A stretch of DNA of 64,000 nt from Nephrocerus scutellatus (lineage: Eukaryota > Arthropoda > Insecta > Diptera > Pipunculidae): positions 74,386,816 to 74,450,815 of the forward strand of contig OX352764.1 of NCBI GenBank assembly GCA_947095585.1, read 5' to 3'. Each line of letters opens with the position of its first letter. Position 1 is the first letter of the stretch. Under the pieces are notes generated by a model, which was not told where the DNA came from, made no database searches, and saw only the letters and a program-made list of their open reading frames with translations. Shown here one piece after another: positions 34,758-44,760 of this stretch. The position numbers and the translations under genes are program-made.

Positions 34758-35820
34758 TAAATTCTCTATTTTAACTTCGCGTGCACGTGGCTGGCTGGGT
34801 GGCTGGCTGGCTGGCTGGTCAGATTTTCTGATCAATTTTTTACCCACTTCCCATAGCCCGATTTTATTGAAATTTTGCACACATGCATATTTCCGGTGAC
34901 AATACCCTCGGACCTTGGGGTCGGGGGGCTCCCATACAAATATTTTAAAAAATTTACCCGATTTTTTTCAAATCTTACACACATGTGTATACCCAATAAA
35001 CAATACTTTTTCTAAAATTTGGAAGTGATCGGGTCCCGGGTCCGTGGAGCTCCCATACAAATTGAAATTTTTTTTAAATATCACATAGTGGCATCAGATA
35101 CCGTCGTACTTTAATGACTGTGTGCGGTATGTGCTGCGCAGTCGGCTGCGCTGCTTGGTTTTGGGTGGTGGATTTTGATTGCAAAATCTATTCTGCCTGT
35201 TCATGGAAGCACTACGAGTTTGCGTCGCCATATTTTTAACTCGGCACTTACACGGTTATTAATAATGTCATTATTTCTAATAATGAACGAAAACAGAAAA
35301 TTTCGGTTTCACATCATTTCTCAAGCATCAATATACATTACTCTGACTTACACAATCATTATTAATGCCATTTCACAAAGTTACCATGAATGTGCGTAAT
35401 AGTATAAACGTCGAATCGATTATGAATATTCCATTTCATCTTTAAATAATATGTATGTATTTTGTTTACTAATGTCTCTTTCCAATTGCACAAACCGTAT
35501 TCGAAACCATACCCATATGTTAGCTTTCAAAGTGACAGAGTTTTCGAAGTGAACGAGATGAGTGCCCGATGTACCCGATTGCCGACGGGTAGCAAACTAA
35601 CATTATCGATTACAAAACAAAGGTACATAAAATCAAACCGTACTCCGGGCACAGTTCGCAAATGCAACGTTAAACTGAAACCACGAGAAAGAAATCTTAG
35701 CTCACCCACAAATGAACCTAGCAAATGAAACGAGACATAAATGTTTTATGCTTTATTCAACTTACTTACTTTAGAGAATTTAAATGAAAAGTTTTAATTT
35801 TTATGGGTTGTTTTTTTATT
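34758..35820 (+). mobile_element. Element H, copy 1 (both ends visible)
   Basis: Starts AAATTCTCTATTTTAACTTC at 34758. A (CTGG)n run follows at 34786-34818, then CAGATTTTCTGATCAATTTT and GC-rich cassettes with CTTGGGGTCGGGGGGCTCCC and ATCGGGTCCCGGGTCCGTGG. The 3' end has AGAGAATTTAAATGAAAAG and TTTTTATGGGTTGTTTT at 35773-35820. The terminal AAATTCTCTA and TAGAGAATTT are inverted. An 88-codon ORF at 35462-35728 just inside the 3' end is basic and ends in a stop, but has no recognised domain. Class unsettled: Helitron-like by phrase content, MITE-like by the short inverted ends. Confidence 0.6.
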
Positions 35821-35930
35821 TTCATCACAAAAAAAATGCATAAAGTAGAGAGAGAAATCAATACTAAGTTAAACACATATGAATGCTTGGAGAGAGTAAT
35901 CTAATGGTATTTTTTTATGCTTGTTTTGTA

Positions 35931-37194
35931 AATGACCTCAAAACAACCACATTTTTTCTGTTCATTTGATTAGACGCATCTAAATAAAGTAAGAAAACAC
36001 ACGTGACAAGTAATTTTTTTTTAATTATTTAACATTTCAATTTGTTTTAACCTTTTTAGTAGTGAGAAGCACCTCCGTACTTTAAAATTAGTTTGAAAAT
36101 TATACTCTTCATAGATTCATATAAAGGTTTTAAATAACCCAATAACGTTTCAGCCCCGGTATCTTTGATTGCTGAGATCAGCTGTTCATTGCTTTTGTAC
36201 GGCATCCTTCCTTGGTAAACCCTGCATGTTAGCCAGCCCCAAAGGTTTTCAAAAATCCGGTGAATACAATTATTGGATGTTTTGACACGATGTGTGATGT
36301 GATGACACGAGCACTATGTATCGGAGCATTATCTTGCTGAAATAACCACTGAAGAGGACCAAAAAGTTCACGAATTTCATGAAAAGCTGATTAAAGCAAG
36401 GTCTTATACGAATCTCCTGTCATTTTGTTGGAAAACTAATTCAAACGTGTCTTAAAACGAAAATGTACCACACACCATTGCTCCTCCTTGTCTAGAATAA
36501 TGACGGGTCCACAAACGTTCTTCTTTTTGGAGATAATGAAAATAAAAATTGTAGCCCTCTGGCCCGTCAAAACTAAATTTCTTTTCATCCGAAAAGACAA
36601 CATTTCTCCAGTCATTGGAAACGCTTCCAATTTGCACAACCCAGGTCATGTGATCGCTTGCGAATTTCATTCGCTGTTTCTTTCGTGTAGAATTTAGTGG
36701 AGGCGTTTTTTAAGCTTCTTGAATTTTAAATGTAGAACACTCAGATTTGCATGACGCGCTGTTGATTTACTGGCATTAACCCCAGCTTACGCCCGAAACG
36801 AAATCACGTTTATAGAAAGACCTGAATTGGAAGTCAATCTCAGAATTTTCCGTTTATCTTGATATCTTAAAGCTGTCACAGATCTTTCCCGGTAGTTCTT
36901 GCTATACGATTCGTGATTTTTAAATAATTTCGGACACAATGATCACTTCGGTCGATTTTGCTGGTATCGCGTTTTGTAAAGCCCTCGGAGTGGTAAACGT
37001 CAATTTTTGCTCTTTCCTATGTTGTTTAAATATTTTTATTTCCCATTTTTAGGCCAAAACACAAAAAACACAGCACTATTTCACTATTAATTAGTTTTCC
37101 GATGGAGCTTGCTCGACATCTTTTTGTAAATTAATGATTTTGACTATGCGTCCAATCAAATGAACTGAACAAATGTGGTTGTTTTGAAGTCATT
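35931..37194 (-). mobile_element. Tc3-like Tc1/mariner DNA transposon with long terminal inverted repeats
   Basis: 1264 bp between flanking TA dinucleotides (35929-35930 and 37195-37196). The ends are inverted repeats of about 50 bases with only a few mismatches, beginning AATGACCTCAAAACAACCAC on the left and AATGACTTCAAAACAACCAC on the complementary right end. The minus strand encodes a decayed transposase: an HTH region near 36750-37010 (KSKIDVYHSEG-like, then RDKRKILRL), WRNVVFSDEKKFSFDGPEGY with the first catalytic Asp (about 36545-36610), and a C-terminal WGWLTCRVYQG and SAIKDTGAETL (about 36120-36240). The central region with the second Asp is scrambled by frameshifts. Structurally complete, coding dead. 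Confidence 0.85.
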
Positions 37195-37970
37195 TACAAA
37201 AAAGAGTAAAATATAACCTTGGTTCTTTTTTCCAAGCATGCATAGATGCATAGAGACTTTTCAAATATGCCTATTAGGTGCTTATTATGGTATAAAACCA
37301 CTACGAACGCGATCGGTTGAAGGGTTTGGCAGTCCACAGGGAACATACATACATACATACTTTTACTTTTATATATATAGGTATATATAAATCTTGTCAT
37401 TATATTATAATATCGTTATAAGAACACACAAGAGAAACTAAAATAAATTCTCAATGACGCGGACGAGCACACATCTGTATCAGTTGGAATTGGGTCAATA
37501 AAATTTTAACCTCGCTACTTTCGACTTTAAAATGTCTCCATGAAAGAACGAGCAGATGTTTCCAGTAGCAACCCAACCCTCTGTCGGTTAGTCCATCAGT
37601 ACGACAATCCTGTTACTCATTGAACAGTTACTTGCGCGTTAAGTGCCAACATAGTAAAAATATGGAAAAATATAAAATTGAAATTCCCAAACACTGCATT
37701 AGATCCTTTTTATGTGTGTATTATAGGTATGTTACTAGCTTTATAGTTTTATTTTTCAATCCATTGACACATATTCCAGGTATTTTTATATATTAACCAA
37801 GAGGATAAATAAAAACCACTTTGAGATTCTTTAGGATTTCTAGAATTAACAGTCCTACTCTAGCTATACAATCATAGGTGACCCTAGATTCTATAAGCAA
37901 ATGGCGTCATAAAATAAGAAAGTTTTTTATCGCCCACCTTAGGGTCAAAATTTGATCAGTTAATGAGATA
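37195..37970. other. Intronic AT-rich DNA
   Basis: A (CATA)n run lies at 37346-37361 next to a TA run. Nothing else recognised. Confidence 0.4.
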
Positions 37971-38480
37971 CATGAGTTGATGCAACACTGGTGGTTCTAT
38001 CCTTTCTTGATGTTTTACTTGGATAATTGATGGGAACGATTCCCATTCGCATTCGATGCTACTGCTGAGGTCATCTAAAAATTTAAGCTTATTGGTATAG
38101 ACCATGGACTTGACATAGCCCCAAAGAAAATTCCAGAGGCGACAAACCTCGGAAACTGGGCGGCCGTCATTTCTGAATTTAATATGGTCACCGAACTTCT
38201 ACTGTAATAACACGGTTAGCCTGATGTGTAACATGTGGTGCGGTCTTCTTGAAAACACATATGATCCAAGCTAACCTCCTACAGATTATCTCAAAGATAG
38301 TCAGTCAAACTGGTCCGGTAGCGATCTCACCTGCCAATTTTTCTGTGCGTGATGGCAAGTCGTCTTCGGTTTTGGTTTAATTGACCTTCACGTCTAATTT
38401 TCTATGATCAAATGGCAAGTAAAATCGATCTGAAATGTAAAACAAACCCCAGCTAACGTCACGCATATGAAGAAACTGTT
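37971..38480 (-). pseudogene. Degenerate Tc1/mariner-like transposase C-terminus
   Basis: On the minus strand, KFGDHIKFRNDGRPV, then RLWNFLWGYVKSMVYTNK (38085-38155) and LKFLDDLSSSIECEW match, in order, the C-terminal part of an insect transposase group. In that group the last catalytic residue sits in a DLTPLDFFLWGYVKS-type motif. Here the DLTPLD portion has decayed to EVCRLWN. Earlier text, such as HMLHIRLTVLLQ, corresponds to the region after the second Asp. Stops and frameshifts; no ends identified. Confidence 0.65.
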
Positions 38481-38794
38481 GGAAAAATTTGGCGTTTAGG
38501 TTTTTATACTTAATTTATGGATACACATTGAATTTAGATAACTCTAGGTGACAAAAAGTTATTGATTTTACATCATTAAGGAAATGATCCATCAGTGTAA
38601 ATAAAAACATAGATGTAGCTTTTCCCTGTCATTACATTTATGAAAGAAAGAATTTAAAAATTAAGATTGTTAATTTCAAATTTAAAATAGACTGTAGAAA
38701 AAAAATAAGATGATGCCAACAAAATATGTTTTGGCGCGATTATCGAAATCAAAAATATATAAATAAAAATTAAATTTTGTGCGGTTGTTATTTA

Positions 38795-39372
38795 TGGAAA
38801 CTCACATTTACCAACTGATTTTTATAAAATTTTCAATGTATATTATTGTCATGTGGAGGATGGTCATAGGCTATAGTACACCCCGTTTCCCAATCCATGG
38901 GGGTGCGAAATGTAACATGTCAATATCAGCCACATTTACAAACCAATTTTTATTTAATTTTTAATGTATATTATTGGCAGGTGGGGGGAGGTTATAGGCT
39001 ACAGTACACCCCCACTCTCCCTTGATAAGATTTTTATAAAATATTAAATGTAAATTATTGGCTGTTGGGGAAAGGGGGCTATAGTACACCGCCATCCCGG
39101 GAGTTCATGTATATGGGTAGCAAAGCACCCGGCAACCGCTAGTCATAATTCTACATATATTGCAAATAAATGAAATGAAATGTGTGTTTGCTCACATTTA
39201 CCAACCGATTTTTATGAATTTTTCAGTGTATATTATGGGCAGGTGGAGGAAGGTTATAGGCTAAAGTACAAGCCCCCCTTCGCCCCACCCTTCCGACCTT
39301 GTACCAACCAATTTTTATGAAATTTTCTATGTATATTATTGGTAGAAAAGCATCCGAGATTAGCTAGTTATT
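38795..39372 (+). repeat. Helitron-like tandem repeat block with CTAGT ends
   Basis: At least five diverged units of roughly 75-130 bp start at about 38800, 38930, 39027, 39192 and 39303. Each has CACATTTACCAACCGATTTT (or close variants), ATGTATATTATTGGCAGGTGG and TATAGGCTATAGTACACCCC. Two points end in GCACCCGGCAACCGCTAGT (39127-39145) and GATTAGCTAGT (to about 39372), resembling Helitron 3' termini. No ORF of interest. Confidence 0.6.
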
Positions 39373-39981
39373 CTTAGATTTTTTTTGTAAAACTACTACT
39401 CCTTACGACTTCCTTACATCCAAAGGCACACAATTGAACAGAAAACCTTCACTTGTCAGCCAAAACACCTGTAAGTGGGTCAATTTATGTGAGAGAAATT
39501 GTGGTATATAAATTATTTTCGTTACATCTTCATTACATAAATTGTTGCTACGACATGCCAAGAAGATGTAGTGATGTTTGCCAAAGCATTACACATTTTA
39601 TAATCAGAAAGCCTTGCTAAGTGCAGTAACTTAGATAATTTATGTCCATTGGCTCGTCTCACTCAACTAGTACGCACTCAGCACCTTATACCCTCCCACT
39701 CTACTTTTATGCCAAGTTTACTTTCTAGTGCTGTTAAGTTTTAAAAATGTGCATATGCACACAATAGGAATTTAAGAGGAACGATGATTTCTGATTTCTA
39801 TTTGTAATTTAAATAATTCAAATGCAATCGCTGTGCTAGAAATCGTAGCCAACGGAGGCTCAGTATTAGGACTATTAGGGATAACTTGGATTAAATACAA
39901 ATGAGTGATAATTATTTATGGATTATTTTAAAATGGTATACTTTAAATGATTACATATCAAATTTACCGAATAAACATTTT
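39373..39981. other. Intronic AT-rich DNA
   Basis: Nothing recognised. Confidence 0.4.
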
Positions 39982-40515
39982 AAATTCTCTATATTAACGC
40001 GTGCCCATGGATCTGTTTGTTTGTTTGTCTGTCGTAGAATCTTGCGATCAATTTATAACCACCTTCCCAAATCCCGATTTTATTGAAACTTTGAACACAT
40101 GTTGTGAAAACATTTTCTATTAAAATTTGGAGCTATAACCCGATTTTCTTCAAATTATATACACATATGTATCTCCGATGGACAATACTTTTAGAAAAAA
40201 GTTTGCCTTGATCGGCTTGAACCCAGGGTTGGGGGACCCCATACAATTTTTTTTTAAAAAAATTTACTCGACTCTCTTTAAATTTTATACACATGTGTAG
40301 ATCCGATGGAGAACACTTTATGTAAAAATTTAATTTTAATCAGGCGCCGTGGTTGGGGGGCCCATACACATTTTTTTAAAAATTTTCTCGATTTTTTTTA
40401 AATTTTAAACACTTGTGTAAAAATTTGATTTTGATTAGATCCCGGGGTTGGGGGCCCATATAAATTTTTTTAAAAAATTTTCCGATCTTCTTAAAATTTT
40501 ATACATTATCGTTTA
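39982..40515 (+). mobile_element. Element H, copy 2 (3'-truncated)
   Basis: Starts AAATTCTCTATATTAACGCG, then a (GTTT)n/GTCT run at 40015-40035 and TCTTGCGATCAATTT. Four GC-rich cassettes of the type GGGTTGGGGGACCCCATACA follow, each after ACACATGTGTA...CCGATGGA-type text, at a spacing of 60-120 bases. The characteristic 3' block is missing. Confidence 0.6.
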
Positions 40516-40689
40516 TACAAAGTTTTAAAAGTCTTTGAACACAAAAGTGTTTTTGATATAAGACCATAATCGAAGCCTGGAAAACACTACATTTATTAGG
40601 AAGACGGAAAGAGAGGCTAAGGATTAGCTTTTTTGAGAAAACACCTCCACCAACTCTGTCATAAGTTTTAAACCTAGTAATCTAATATT

Positions 40690-40965
40690 AAATACAGATA
40701 TGCGCCAGGTATTTTCCGGAACGAATAATATTAACTATGCCATCAACAATAGTTAAGGTGGAACGAACTCTTGCGGCTTTAAAACGAATTAAAAACACGC
40801 AATACAATGCTGCAGGAAAGGCTTCACGGTTTAGCGTTAATGAGTATTGAGAAACGGTTGCTACATAACATGAGATCGAAGGAGTCGCTCCAAACGATGT
40901 ATTTGAAAAATGTAAGGAAAAAACTAGAAGAGCGGAATTTATTTATAAAGATCAAAACTATAAAA
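40690..40965 (+). pseudogene. hAT transposase C-terminal dimerisation relic
   Basis: MPSTIVKVERTLAALKRIKN (about 40739-40797), followed after a frameshift by QERLHGLALMSIEKRLLHNM (40813-40870). These match the order and spacing of the C-terminal dimerisation region of hAT-family transposases (ERTFSTLKRIKT...M...RLNGLAMLSI). The ATG at 40807 is not a real start. No upstream catalytic region or terminal repeats were recognised. Confidence 0.65.
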
Positions 40966-42115
40966 AATAAAATATATACTATTATTTTATAAACTTTAAT
41001 TTGAAAATATACTGCCGAACCGAACACCTTAAAGAAATATCCAGGAAAGGCCACTGATATCCATATGTATAACAAAGTATTTATTTTCATATCTATTTCT
41101 AATTTGAAATATACCATGTGCCTACCACATTTAATTGTATGTAAATATATAAAAACCGAAAATGTTATACTAACAGTAATTTAGTTAAAGCAAATCTCAA
41201 AAGATACTCTACAATACTTGTAACGAAAATTGACACAAATTATGAAAATTATAATATAAGTATTTTTTTTCTTTACAGTATTGTTTTTATAATTATTAAT
41301 CATTTTCTGTTTTAACCAAACATAACCAATATACTTTAACTAATTGTAATAAGCCAAAAAATAAGTAAAATGCTTTATCAAATCCATTCATTTGCATAAA
41401 GGTTGCGTAGTGCTTTAATGCCATTATAAGTAGCTCAGTTGCTTATTTGTATAATTTCCATGTTTAAAACAAATTTTGTGCACTAAACCATATGCCTCCC
41501 TCCCAAAACTGTCAAGATAAGAAATTACAAATTAAATTGCAAATTCATTAGCTGGCTATCATCCTCACTGCCAAGCAATTTTCCGTAGTGCCTCAAGTAA
41601 GCAACAATTTAGCTGCGAGCAATTTATGTACCCAAAACGCACAGCAGGGAGTATTAAAAAAATGCATAAGCATTACATTTAAAATGACCACCCCAAACCT
41701 TATACATATGTATGTATATGTATATTCATACTACCAATATATGGTCAAAACCCTCAAATGAGTAGAATTTCCTATTTTTTTTTCCTTTTTAAGCTTCAGA
41801 CGCAGTTAAATAGTTAAACATTCTAAATTTAGAGCCCATCGCAAAAAACCGCCTCGGCCACAGTTAACTTGTATAATTTCTTATATTATATCGCTGTTCT
41901 CTATAATATACTTAGAACTACAAATATGTTTGTCTTTCTGCCTGCCTCTCTTTATCTGCCTCTGTTTCTGTCTCTCTCTCCCTCACTCACTATGTCTTTT
42001 CTGTCTAATTCCAAAACTGAGTAAACACATTTTCATTTTTCATTTTTAACCAAAATATTTTCATTTTTTTTCTTGAATTTTTTTTTGTGTACCAAACACA
42101 ATGACAATGACAAAG
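40966..42115 (+). other. End of the large intron
   Basis: AT-rich. CT-rich microsatellite-like stretch at 41930-42000 (CTGCCTCTC, TCTGTCTCTCTC). The last part (42045-42095) is a strong T tract leading into the acceptor at 42114-42115. Confidence 0.45.
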
Positions 42116-42309
42116 ATGATGTTCCAGGCAAGGTGGACGAGAAAGCAACCCAACTTCATGCCATCGCATCGCTTAAAGTACTGCTCGATGCAACGAAACC
42201 ACAACGCGGCGGTGCAACAACATCGGCAGCCAATCACGTGAAGATCAACCTTAAAGAGACAACATTGGCCGATCGACCAAATGGCAACATCGATACGACC
42301 ATAGACTCG
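42116..42309 (+). CDS. Internal coding exon of the same unidentified host gene (exon II)
   Basis: The first AG after the T tract is AAAG at 42115; the donor TCG|GTAAGT starts at 42310. The 194-base exon supplies two bases to complete the codon left by exon I, then 64 codons ending on a codon boundary. Joined, the text would continue LHD-DDVPGKVDEKATQLHA. Sections seen are ATQLHAIASLKVLLDATKPQ and HVKINLKETTLADRPNG; the mix of charged and aliphatic residues looks like real protein. A second AG at 42126-42127, twelve bases later, keeps the same frame and could drop four residues. The product is not recognised; linkage to exon I rests on phase, strand and sense only. Confidence 0.65.
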
Positions 42310-42488
42310 GTAAGTAATTATTGTTGAAATTATTGGTCAGATTATTGCTTTATTATTTGATATGTAAGTTGGTGTTTAAACTTTGTGATTTTGTTATTAT
42401 ATTGATATATCTAAATTATATCATTTTGTTGTGACTAGCCAAAGCACAACCCCATTAATGATTTTTCTAGACATTATGCAATACTCCT
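42310..42488 (+). other. Start of the next intron
   Basis: Consensus donor GTAAGT, then AT-rich sequence. The following exon was not found in the window. Confidence 0.5.
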
Positions 42489-43920
42489 TATTTTTTTTAT
42501 AATTCGCGCACGCTTTAAGGCGTTCACACCCTTATAATGCTCGGCTATATGCTTGGCACAGCATGGGCGTTATATTTGCGTCACCGATAAGTTTTATCGC
42601 GCGGTTTTGAATTCTATCTACCAGACCAGATATGGCAATTGAACTCAAGCTTAGGGCGAATAAAAGCCTTGTATATAGTAGCCAGATTAGAGGGAGTGAA
42701 ATATTTCTTGCACCGGGCTAGAAAACCTAAACATTTCGCAGAATTTTTTGCGATGGTAAATATGCGGTCATTCCAACGTTGCTTGTCGTTAACGCACATA
42801 CCAAGAATTGCGAGATGTTCAGTTTCCTCGATGCAAGTGCCATTCATGGATAATGAAATGGGATTTAGGATTAGCTTAGACGACAGGATACAGCATGGGT
42901 TTTGGAAGCGTTAAATTCTACTCGATTGTTTTCTCTCCATTGTATTATGCTGTCTAGGTCAGAATTTAACGTGCTTAACATACGAAGTTGTTTGAGTTCT
43001 ACATAAGAAGTGGAGGGACGTTCCTCAAACTTATAGGAGAGCCTGAGAGTGCTGTCGTCAGCAAAAGGGTGAACTGGATTAGAAGTCACAGATAAGAGAT
43101 CGCTAATAAAAATGAGGAAGAGTGTCGGGGACAAAACAGAGCCCTGGGGAACGCCAGCATTTAAGTAATGAACTTTAGACTTGAAACCATACAATACAAC
43201 TCGAATTGAGCGGTCCAAAATATAGCTTCTAATCCAGTGAAGCAGCTTATCATCGACTCCATAAGCACGCGTTTTGGACAAAAGAGCTTGATGCCAAACT
43301 CTGTCAAATGCTTTAGAAATATCGAGTGCAACAGCTTTGCTTTCTCCAAATTGATGTAAAGACCGGTTCCACTGTTCGGTGAGATATACCATCAAATTAT
43401 CAGTAGAACGTTGACCACGAAATCCATTCTGCCGTTGGTTTCAGGATATTTCTTGAACTTTAGCAACTACACGAGTACGAATGAATGTTCAATACTCGGA
43501 GGTGCAGGAGGTAGCAATGTACAATCTGGAAGCGTGGAGCTAGCTGCGAAATGCGCAGCAAACAGATTGGCCTAGTCTATCGAGCTGATAACTGGAATGT
43601 CGTTATAAATGAGCGTTGGAATCGACGACGAGGCTGTATTTTTGATTCTTTTCACGAATGACCAAAAGTTTTTCCTACCTTTGGGACATTGTAGTATTTT
43701 TTGCCTCAGTTTTTGGTCGTAGGCGAATTTGACTCGCCGAAGATGGGCATTGCAATCATTTCTGGCTCGTTTAAAATGTGTTCGGTTTTCCTCAGTAGGG
43801 TTTGCTTTGTAAAACCGAAAGCATACCTCTCTAATCCTAGATTATTTAGCTGATACATTGTGCACTAGCTTTTGTGTGAAAGCAGTTCTACACTTTACAC
43901 TAATTTAATTTTGCGGCGAT
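42489..43920 (-). pseudogene. Family B non-LTR retrotransposon, copy 3 (C-terminal deletion)
   Basis: The best preserved RT of this family: the ORF 42871-43395 reads through VALDISKAFDRVWHQALLSK, GVPQGSVLSPTLFLIFISDL and FADDSTLRLSY (FADD present), about 174 codons open. A second ORF, 42614-42847, holds LGMCVNDKQRWNDRIFTIAK and the TIYKAFIRPKLE block. Most of the sequence between the ALKLIGD-type motif and the 3' end is deleted. The 3' terminus has CATTATAAGGGTGTGAACGC and an A-rich tail at 42489-42500. At the 5' side, RRVKFAYDQKLRQKILQCPKG lies near 43690-43750, and homology continues to about 43900. Endonuclease absent. Confidence 0.85.
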
Positions 43921-43924
43921 TTTT

Positions 43925-44172
43925 TTTATTTAAACTTATTGCCAAGGGAAAAATCCCTGAATGACTTGCGCGACGGCAATAATGTGGGCTTAGACCTTTA
44001 TTAAAATTAAAAAAATTGAAGAAATGTAATTTACAATATATCAGATTCCCCACGTTTGTAGCCGGTTTCAATTTATTTTCTCAGATTCATTCATTGATTC
44101 ATTAAAAAAAAGCAATACGGAGATAGATCACGAAACTAAAATGACGCGAATCCAAATGCTTTAATCAATGGA
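43925..44172 (-). mobile_element. Inverted 3'-end copy of retrotransposon B'
   Basis: The minus strand matches the last roughly 240 bases of the B' element at 46640-46890. It runs from CATGATCCATTGATTAAAGC through TTTTAGTTTC, GTATTGC, CTACAAACGT...CCGGTTTCAATTT (complement of 44050-44085) and CAAGTCATTCA, to CCCTTGGCAATAAG plus an A-run. By eye identity is about 80-85 per cent, with one 9-base gap. The A-rich tail at its outer end favours a 5'-truncated retrotransposon insertion in opposite orientation over a DNA-transposon terminal repeat. Confidence 0.6.
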
Positions 44173-44760
44173 TCATGCATGGCCAGGAAAAACTACAAAA
44201 TATTACAAATATTACAAAACCTTTATTAAACAATTCGGTCCTTCAGAAACTAGTTTACGTCTTACTTGAAGGCCAACAACTTTACAGTGAATCGTACCTG
44301 ATTCGTCTGTAGTACCACAGCTATTGAGCCGATAGACTTCTCAAAATTTAGATGCTAAAAACTGAAAAGACTCAAAAATATTGCAAATTCAACAGTCTTG
44401 TTTCAAATGAAGGTTGACAGAAAAGAGAAAATCTCTTTTCAAAATATTCTTTGACGATCCGTTGTGGTTTTTCGTAGTTTGGCCAAGTCCTCTAAAGCAA
44501 CTACAAAATTAGGTTTTTGATAAAGATTTCCCATTTCGGTTTTTTCGTTATTATTTTTTGTGATTTAAATAATTAAAATAGAAATTTTAAATTTTGTACA
44601 CGAATCACCTACTCGAGCGTATAATTCTCCATAAATTCAAGGCAAGTATAAACAAACGACAAACAAACTGAAGCTTACTTCACGACTTTCCAACAAACCT
44701 TTTGGGAAAAATGGAACTTTCCAATTGAATTGACGTTTCGTAAAGCGTCAGGAATCATTT
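44173..44760. other. Unassigned sequence between B' copies
   Basis: No motif recognised. It could be the 5' part of B', the body of another element, or host DNA. Confidence 0.35.
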
